Below, piece by piece: positions 58,404-64,000 of a stretch of DNA of 64,000 nucleotides. The notes beneath the pieces were generated by a model that was not told the DNA's origin, ran no database searches, and was given only the letters and a program-made list of their open reading frames with translations. How positions within the stretch are numbered: position 1 is the stretch's first letter; the number at the start of each line of letters is the position of its first letter. This stretch comes from Bacteroides pyogenes_A (GTDB taxonomy: Bacteria > Bacteroidota > Bacteroidia > Bacteroidales > Bacteroidaceae), in assembly GCF_048595595.1 (NCBI RefSeq), contig NZ_CP184347.1; one strand, 5' to 3'. The translations under genes were made by a program, and so were the position numbers.

Positions 58404-61400
58404 TTATTCTTTTGTGTATTCGTCGAAGAAAGTTAAAATGGCGCTCATTAAACTGTTTCGTTCATCCTCCGTACGCAGCGTTTCGAAGGGAAATCCCAGT
58501 ATGTATGTCTTGTAATTGCCGCAGTAGGCGACTCCCGCGCTTAAATTATTCTCGGAATATCGCATCACCGTATGAGCCGCTTTGTCTGCCGGCTCTATTG
58601 CGTCGGGCGATTCAGCTATGTAGCATTGGTCGTTCAGCTCTTGGTTGAATGAATAGTGAGCGGCGGGAAAACGGAACGGTGAAGCGACGCCTTTCGCCTT
58701 TCCCGTTCTTGCGGCTTGTCCTGCACGCCATTTGTACTTCAGCACCTGCGAAGCGAATTGCTTGTCGCATTCTTTGCCGGGGGCAAGGGGGTTGTCCCAT
58801 AAGTCGGTGCCTACGTATGCTCCGGAGATAAAGATGTTGCCTCCTTGCCGGCAATAAGCCTCGATCGCTTTTTGCATGGGTTGGGTGAAAGTCTTGAATT
58901 GCAAAGGCTTTATACCGCCTCTTCCCATTTTGGTCTGACGTTCTTTCCCTAAAATAAGGTCTACATGCTTATAATCGTTCAGATCGACTATGCTGTCTTC
59001 TACCGCCTCGTCGCTGCACGATACGAAAGAATATCCGGCATTCAGGATTGCGGCGCCGTGCACACTCGGATAATCGAACGTGTTTCCGCAGATGACTTGG
59101 GTTTCATAATCGGCATAGCTGTCGCCGAAGCCCGAGGCGTCATCGTCCATCCACGGAATTTGCCGGCGGAATTCTTTCATTCGTCCGATGTAACTGATGT
59201 CTTTCAGATAGGGTACTCCATGATCGAGCATGTCGAGGAAGCCTGCAAGCATTTTGTCACCTGGAGCGGGCGCTACGAAGTCGGCGGGCGCGCTGATCCG
59301 ATCGAACGCATTGACGACGAGTACCGGTGGTTTCGCACGTCCTTCCGATAAGGTGGAAGATGCCACGCCGGCAGATAAAATTTCGGAGGGAAAGCTTTTT
59401 CCGCCTTTGTTGACGGCCGCTACTTTATAGCTGCAAACCACGCCGGAGGGCAGCGTAGTCCGGTAACGATTCGTGCCCACCAATACTCCGCGGTCGAAGT
59501 CTCCGTCCCCGACACGGGTGTAAACGATATATTGTTCGGCTTTCGCGGTCGGTTCCAACGGGTCGTCCACCGGCTGCCAGCTCAATTCTATTTCGTTCGT
59601 TCCCGTCATCCGCAGCGCCAGATGGTCTACCGGTAAAGGTTGAACCACATACGGCATCTGATATTGCGAGCAAATGAACTTCAGTATGCCTTTGTAGATT
59701 GCCCGGCTCACGGTGAAGCGGAAGCGAGGATCCAGTCCGTATCTCATATCTGCGAAGTTTTGGTGAGAAAGCAGCTCGAGCAACATGGCGGGAACGCGGG
59801 GGACGCGTGCCTCGAAATACGCTCGGTCCCACATCCCCCGGCGTGTCCATTGCGGTTCGTAAAGCGCGCGGATGTCGTTCACGATATCCGACTGAATGAT
59901 ATCCGTGAGGTCGTGCGCCAGAGTGCGCGAAGCTCCGTTAGCATACATCCCGTCGTAAGAGGAAGAATGGTATATGCCCAGAGTTCCAATGATGGAATCG
60001 TTTAAAGTAGTGCCGGCATCGGAATGGAAAGCGAAAGCCAGATCGATGGGGATGTTTAGTCCTTTTTCAGAGGGGTTGACAACAGAGCCGCCCGACAGAT
60101 AGTTTACCCACATGCCCCTGCATTTGTAGTCGTCGGTATAGTCGTTTTTCCCTCGGCTCTCCGAATAAATGCTGTCGGGTACGCCCGCCCATTGCATCCA
60201 ATAGCGGGCAGCTTCGCAGAAACGAGGATATCCCGATGTCTGATAGTCTCTTTTCCCAACAGGAAGGTAGTTGCTGTTGCCGGTTTCTTTTGCTTCATTT
60301 CCCGTATCGGAGCTTTTCACATTCTCCGTCGAGCCCTCCGCCGAGACAGCCCGGGCGATGTTTCCCATTCCGCCGCCGAATTTCACCGCGTCGGCTGTCA
60401 CCGTTTTTCCTGCCTTTCCGGAGATGTTGCTTAATACAACTTTTCCTTTGTCGCTTTTGCCGGCATCGAAAACAAATGTTCCCAAGTAAATCCAAGTGCC
60501 TCCGCCCATCTTCTGGTTTACTTTGAATTGCGTCGTGCCTCCGTTGTGATGAATGGTGTAGAGCGCGTCTTCCGTGCTGTTGGGCAAAGTCTTGTACGAA
60601 ACATACACGGCATACTCTCCTTTTGCCGGAATGTCCGGTATCCATTCTGCCGTACTTTCCCTTTTCCCTTTCCTTACGCTTTCGATGCGGCGGTACGTGC
60701 CTTCGTTGAATGGATTTTCGAATTCGATGTATTGCGCACGGACGTGGGCGAATCCTTTACCTTCTCCTTGCTTCCAGCTTTTTTGAGCCGGCTTTTCTAT
60801 ATAAGCCGATTGTGTGTCGCGGCTTCCGTCGTTGTCTACGATGATTTCTTCTCTTCGGCAATCCCGTTCGCGGGGGAGGAGCACATTAGCCCCCGCATTC
60901 TCCAGCATCGGCACCAGATAGGGAAGCACATAGCTTTGCGTGTATAAATCTTCCACTGTCTGGAAGATGCGCGCTCGTTGCCATTCCCAACGGTCGAGTT
61001 TGGCTTCGTAGTAGAAGCCATGGCTTTGCCACATCGCTATGTGGCGGTTGTACAATCCGTTCGTCGGCGTGTGTATGGCATCCGCTTCCCGCTTCAAAGG
61101 AGTCTTGCCTGCCGGATGAAACCTTTTTGCTTTTTTGTCCGCTTTGCTTCGGAAGGCTTGCGGAATCCATTCTTCGATTTTACGTCCGTGAGTGAAGACT
61201 TCCACTTTGAATCTGCTGAAGCTTTCCGGCAACAGCCGCCTGACGGTTTGATAAAGATCCGCTACGTTCTTTTCACGAAAAGGAATGTACGCGCAATTCA
61301 TATTGGCAAAGAGTTGCAACGTTTTGTTTTTGCTGTTTATCGCCACCGAGTCTATTCTGACACGTCCTATCGAAACCTCTTTGCGGGCAGCCTCATTCAG

Positions 61401-61643
61401 GCGGCTTTCGATGGTGTCGAGTACATTTTTCGGTAGTTTTTGCGCGTTTGCCGGCGGGGGGAGAAGAAATGCCGTACATAGGGCGGCGAAAACAAGCAAT
61501 TTCGAGGCGGTATTTCTGTGTGTCAAGTTATTTTTTTCTGTCTTTGGCAAGAATCTGCTTCTTGGGTTTGAAAAAGCCCGGAATATGAATATTCCAAAGG
61601 ATGTGATTATTGCGGCTATTAGAAATGAAGGAATCATATACAA
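58404..61643 (-). CDS. N-acetylmuramoyl-L-alanine amidase with golvesin-like and Fn3 domains
   Basis: 1079 residues, first gene of the salvage operon. Two hydrophobic segments (5-23 and 48-66) precede a likely cleavage after ANAQ; a TTG at 61526 could be the true start using only the second. The Amidase_3 domain is split: MWQSHGFYYE (His208) and LLPRERD (Glu259), then an inserted golvesin-like beta domain (about 335-425), then FHSDAG (His540) and LELLSHQN (Glu623, catalytic). An Fn3 domain (about 670-760) and a C-terminal domain of about 300 residues follow. It should cut the MurNAc-L-Ala bond of peptidoglycan outside the cytoplasm. Confidence 0.88.
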   Translation of the reverse strand: MYMIPSFLIAAIITSFGIFIFRAFSNPRSRFLPKTEKNNLTHRNTASKLLVFAALCTAFLLPPPANAQKLPKNVLDTIESRLNEAARKEVSIGRVRIDSVAINSKNKTLQLFANMNCAYIPFREKNVADLYQTVRRLLPESFSRFKVEVFTHGRKIEEWIPQAFRSKADKKAKRFHPAGKTPLKREADAIHTPTNGLYNRHIAMWQSHGFYYEAKLDRWEWQRARIFQTVEDLYTQSYVLPYLVPMLENAGANVLLPRERDCRREEIIVDNDGSRDTQSAYIEKPAQKSWKQGEGKGFAHVRAQYIEFENPFNEGTYRRIESVRKGKRESTAEWIPDIPAKGEYAVYVSYKTLPNSTEDALYTIHHNGGTTQFKVNQKMGGGTWIYLGTFVFDAGKSDKGKVVLSNISGKAGKTVTADAVKFGGGMGNIARAVSAEGSTENVKSSDTGNEAKETGNSNYLPVGKRDYQTSGYPRFCEAARYWMQWAGVPDSIYSESRGKNDYTDDYKCRGMWVNYLSGGSVVNPSEKGLNIPIDLAFAFHSDAGTTLNDSIIGTLGIYHSSSYDGMYANGASRTLAHDLTDIIQSDIVNDIRALYEPQWTRRGMWDRAYFEARVPRVPAMLLELLSHQNFADMRYGLDPRFRFTVSRAIYKGILKFICSQYQMPYVVQPLPVDHLALRMTGTNEIELSWQPVDDPLEPTAKAEQYIVYTRVGDGDFDRGVLVGTNRYRTTLPSGVVCSYKVAAVNKGGKSFPSEILSAGVASSTLSEGRAKPPVLVVNAFDRISAPADFVAPAPGDKMLAGFLDMLDHGVPYLKDISYIGRMKEFRRQIPWMDDDASGFGDSYADYETQVICGNTFDYPSVHGAAILNAGYSFVSCSDEAVEDSIVDLNDYKHVDLILGKERQTKMGRGGIKPLQFKTFTQPMQKAIEAYCRQGGNIFISGAYVGTDLWDNPLAPGKECDKQFASQVLKYKWRAGQAARTGKAKGVASPFRFPAAHYSFNQELNDQCYIAESPDAIEPADKAAHTVMRYSENNLSAGVAYCGNYKTYILGFPFETLRTEDERNSLMSAILTFFDEYTKE

Positions 61644-61750
61644 ACGTTTTTAAACGGTTAAACAGGTTTGTTGTAAAATGAGTTTTCAGCTTTTGGTGAC
61701 TATTGACAGGCGTTTCCCATAGCAGTATCCGTCAAGCTTTATTTCCGGAA

Positions 61751-61758
61751 CAAAGATA
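61751..61758 (-). promoter_or_regulatory. Promoter -7 box of the salvage operon
   Basis: TATCTTTG on the minus strand, 107 nt upstream of the ATG at 61643. No strong -33 TTTG is visible. It is the only good match between the susD terminator and the amidase gene. Confidence 0.55.
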
Positions 61759-61897
61759 ACATTTCTTTTGGTATCGGAAACATTTGTTTGATATTTTTTG
61801 CTATTGCAAGCTTTAATTTGCATTTATTCCCTCGGTTCATGATGAGTTTCGGCCTGAGAACCGTTCTCTTCGTTTCGGACCATCTATGGTGTGCGTT

Positions 61898-62007
61898 GTT
61901 TCCCACATGGGCAACAAAAGTTTCCCCGGTGGGAAACAAAAGTTTCCACAGCGGGAAAATAAAGTTTCCCCAGTGGGAAACTTTTGTTTCATCAGCGTGA
62001 AACAAAA
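61898..62007. repeat. Five tandem 22-bp palindromic repeats
   Basis: Units of exactly 22 bp start at 61898, 61920, 61942, 61964 and 61986. Each has GTTTCCC...GGGAAAC-type arms (for example GTTTCCCCGGTGGGAAAC), so each unit can fold on itself. The rest of the 61644-62231 spacer holds the operon leader and the susD terminator. Confidence 0.95.
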
Positions 62008-62113
62008 TGGAAACTCCATCTTTCTGTTGCCATAGCGCGACATCCCGTGCTTCTTATCCGTATTTGCGGGCGTGATATAGGTTTGTCGAGCGCATCGTAA
62101 AGCTGTATGCCTA

Positions 62114-62157
62114 AAAATTCGCCCCTGTCGCAATCATCTGCGACAGGGGCGAATTTT
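62114..62157. terminator. Strong terminator downstream of susD
   Basis: Perfect 19-bp stem: left arm 62114-62132 (AAAATTCGCCCCTGTCGCA) and right arm 62139-62157, loop ATCATC, with A and T runs at the edges. It separates the susD transcript from the amidase operon. Confidence 0.93.
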
Positions 62158-62231
62158 GTTTTTAGGAATTTGTCAGCCAACTTCCGGCATTGCAATATTT
62201 CGTATGTGCAACTTCCGGCATGTCCGGCCGG

Positions 62232-64000
62232 TTATTTTTCCCATCCTTTGTTTTGTTTCAGGTTTTTGTTCAGGGTCAATTGTCCGGACGGAATAGGGTA
62301 CAGATATTGGCGCGCCTCGAAAATACGTGTTTTATCTGCCGAAGCGTCTATATAAGTGCCGTCGACCAAAGATATGTCGATTCTCTTGTCGGTATCCGAC
62401 GGGTTGGCATTGGCATACTCGATGGCGGCTTTGATATTCGCCCCCTTCAGGATATCGGGATACTTCTTCGAGTCGAGCTTATCGAGCTGATGCCAGCGGA
62501 TAAGGTCCCAATAGCGCACCCAGTTGTCGATCATTAATTCGCACCGGCGACACCGGCGGATTTCCCACAACAGGTTGCTCACTCCCATGTTGTTGGCAGG
62601 ATCGGCTTCGGGCGTCAGGCTCATGGGAGGAAGACCTGCCCGTGCTTGCAGTTTGTTCACCGTTTTGTCTAGATCGTTCTGGTCGATAGTGCCCAGCTCG
62701 GCTTTGGCTTCCGCATAATTCAGATAGACTACGGACAGCCAGAATAGGGGAGCGTCGGTGTAATTACGCCCTACATTCTGCCGATCGTTGACCGACATGG
62801 TAAGATTGTCGAATTTCCCGATTCCGTAGCCGGTGGAAGAAGTCATTGTCGCTGCACCTTCGCCGCGTTGCCAACCCCAGTTTTTGAAGTAAACGATGGG
62901 ATCGAGCAAAGCTCCCAAGCGGGCATCGCGTACGTCCAACAGTTTTCGGATATTGATGTAATGTGCGGTCAAGGGCTTGCCTTGAGCGTCTACGCCGGCA
63001 TCCACCGTCATCAGTTCGCCCGCGTCGTTTTTATTTTCAGAAGTTGTGGCAAGCGGTTTCCCGTCTTTAAACAAGAAGGCTTCGAAAGCATCTTTGGTGA
63101 TGCCGCTTTGATTGGACGATGAACTTGTATAGTCGATGGTGGAATGCATGAAAACCTCCACTGCGTAAGCCTTGATGAAGATCATTTCGGGATTTTCTTT
63201 CAGGCTGATGGAATTATATATTTCCTTATAAGTTTTACTCAGCGAATAGTTCATCTTCATGATCTCCTCACAGGCTTTCACACACTCCTGCAGATATTTC
63301 TGAGTACGCGCGTTATCGGGAGCTTTCCCGTTTTCGGCTACTGTGCGGTACTTGCAGAATGTTCCTTCGAACAACGTGATATCTGCTTTCATGGCATAGG
63401 CCAGTCCTTTGTTCCAGAATGCTTTATTCGTTCCCGTGATGTTTTCGCAGGCGAAATTCAGATCTTCGAGTACCTTATCCATCACGATGTCGCGATCGAG
63501 CCGTTCGCCATACAACTCTTCTTCTTTTGCCGGGTCTATCACTTCGTCGATCCATTGAACATCTCCGTACATGCGCACCAGCTGGTAGTATTGCCAGGCC
63601 CTGTTCAAGCGGGCTACTCCTTCATAATACTTTTTGGTCGCTTCGTCGAGACTCGATATTTTCAAACCATGCAGAATGTAACCGATTCGGCGAATCTCTG
63701 TAAAGGGCAATTTCCAGTTTTCTGACGCGGCAGGCACGTTGACGTTCGCCCAGTCGGTAAAGGTTCCCGATGCCTGATCGTCGCTGAGAGATTTGAAGTA
63801 ATACCAGCCTCCACCGCCGCCGTTTCCGTAGCCTGAGTAGTTCTCATATAGTTTATTGCATTGGTTTTCTACATTGTCGCGATTACTCCAATATGCCGGA
63901 CTGTCCGTAAAGCGGTCCAATGGCTCCTTGTCGAGGAAGTCGTTGCAGCTCATGAGAGAGATTGATACGGCTACGATTCCATATATGTATTTCTTTTTCA
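62232..64000 (-). CDS. SusD/RagB-family lipoprotein, start codon cut by window end
   Basis: 589 residues if the missing first base is A at 64001: the minus strand at the window end reads TGAAAAAGAAATAC, i.e. (A)TG, giving MKKKYIYGIVAVSISLMSC with a lipobox Cys at 19. SusD marks are NDFLDKEPLDRFTD at the N-terminus, the TPR-like helices (ARLNRAWQYYQLVRMYGDVQW near 130), and DNWVRYWDLIRWHQLDKL and YLYPIPSGQLTLNKNLKQN at the C-terminus (motif cores). It caps a SusC TonB-dependent porin, which should lie just upstream outside the window. The nutrient is unknown; proximity to the salvage operon is suggestive only, since a terminator lies between. Confidence 0.95.
   Translation of the reverse strand, partial: KKKYIYGIVAVSISLMSCNDFLDKEPLDRFTDSPAYWSNRDNVENQCNKLYENYSGYGNGGGGGWYYFKSLSDDQASGTFTDWANVNVPAASENWKLPFTEIRRIGYILHGLKISSLDEATKKYYEGVARLNRAWQYYQLVRMYGDVQWIDEVIDPAKEEELYGERLDRDIVMDKVLEDLNFACENITGTNKAFWNKGLAYAMKADITLFEGTFCKYRTVAENGKAPDNARTQKYLQECVKACEEIMKMNYSLSKTYKEIYNSISLKENPEMIFIKAYAVEVFMHSTIDYTSSSSNQSGITKDAFEAFLFKDGKPLATTSENKNDAGELMTVDAGVDAQGKPLTAHYINIRKLLDVRDARLGALLDPIVYFKNWGWQRGEGAATMTSSTGYGIGKFDNLTMSVNDRQNVGRNYTDAPLFWLSVVYLNYAEAKAELGTIDQNDLDKTVNKLQARAGLPPMSLTPEADPANNMGVSNLLWEIRRCRRCELMIDNWVRYWDLIRWHQLDKLDSKKYPDILKGANIKAAIEYANANPSDTDKRIDISLVDGTYIDASADKTRIFEARQYLYPIPSGQLTLNKNLKQNKGWEK

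Noticed and set aside
39021..62007. CRISPR arrays
   Set aside because: The arrays have contiguous 21-22-bp units without variable spacers of constant length, and no cas genes are present.
62114..62157. Attachment site or transposon end
   Set aside because: The perfect 19-bp inverted repeat has a short loop and flanking A/T runs, so it is better explained as a bidirectional terminator; no integrase or transposase is nearby.

Overview
The window looks like chromosome of a Bacteroidales species, most likely Bacteroides or a close relative. The evidence is a SusD/RagB lipoprotein, DUF4988/DUF5074 surface lipoproteins, promoters of the TAnnTTTG type instead of sigma70 boxes, lipoproteins with short K/N-rich tails after the lipobox cysteine, a lipoprotein-type dipeptidyl peptidase III, the fur-purA pair, and a group B-type [FeFe] hydrogenase with its maturases. 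No rRNA, tRNA, IS element, prophage or CRISPR array was found.

Layout. 1-4616: AT-rich surface-lipoprotein locus (PKD-like protein cut by the window start, unknown lipoprotein, DUF4988-DUF5074 propeller lipoprotein) followed by a lipoprotein of the IdeS/Mac cysteine-protease family. 5230-15504: housekeeping and mixed genes (EEP nuclease, AraC-type DNA-binding protein, DPP III, DNA-alkylation-repair-like HEAT protein, Fur, PurA, GH29 fucosidase, YugP-type membrane protease, HisS). 15816-21005: leftward operon hydA-hydE-hydG-hydF. 21239-24276: PepSY membrane protein and two tandem L,D-transpeptidases. 24967-26920: groES-groEL. 27376-31999: small winged-helix protein, POTRA-less Omp85 barrel overlapping a phosphoethanolamine transferase, CbpA/CbpM chaperone pair. 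32491-36159: leftward etfB-etfA-acyl-CoA dehydrogenase. 36829-46609: C1 peptidase, unknown protein, BadF-type sugar kinase, DUF2007 protein, PstS-like lipoprotein, esterase, S41-like lipoprotein without the usual serine, MnmA.

46635-61643: about 15 kb of leftward, closely spaced genes that read as one peptidoglycan-salvage operon: golvesin/Fn3 amidase, phosphoesterase-propeller, two-domain glycosyltransferase, SpoIID/LytB protein, AmpG, NamZ-type exo-muramidase (DUF1343), MurT-like DUF5009 membrane protein, MurNAc kinase, MurQ and an SGNH hydrolase. Together they would cleave muropeptides outside the cytoplasm, import MurNAc or anhydro-muropeptides, phosphorylate MurNAc and convert MurNAc-6-P to GlcNAc-6-P. 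A second copy of the kinase sits alone at 39576-40451. The window ends inside a susD gene that lacks only the first base of its start codon.

The least explained feature is in the spacers. At least nine intergenic sites carry short tandem repeats whose unit is 21-22 bp, or about 65-66 bp (three times 22), although unit sequences differ from site to site. Some coincide with terminator hairpins. This looks like a dispersed class of helically phased intergenic repeats.
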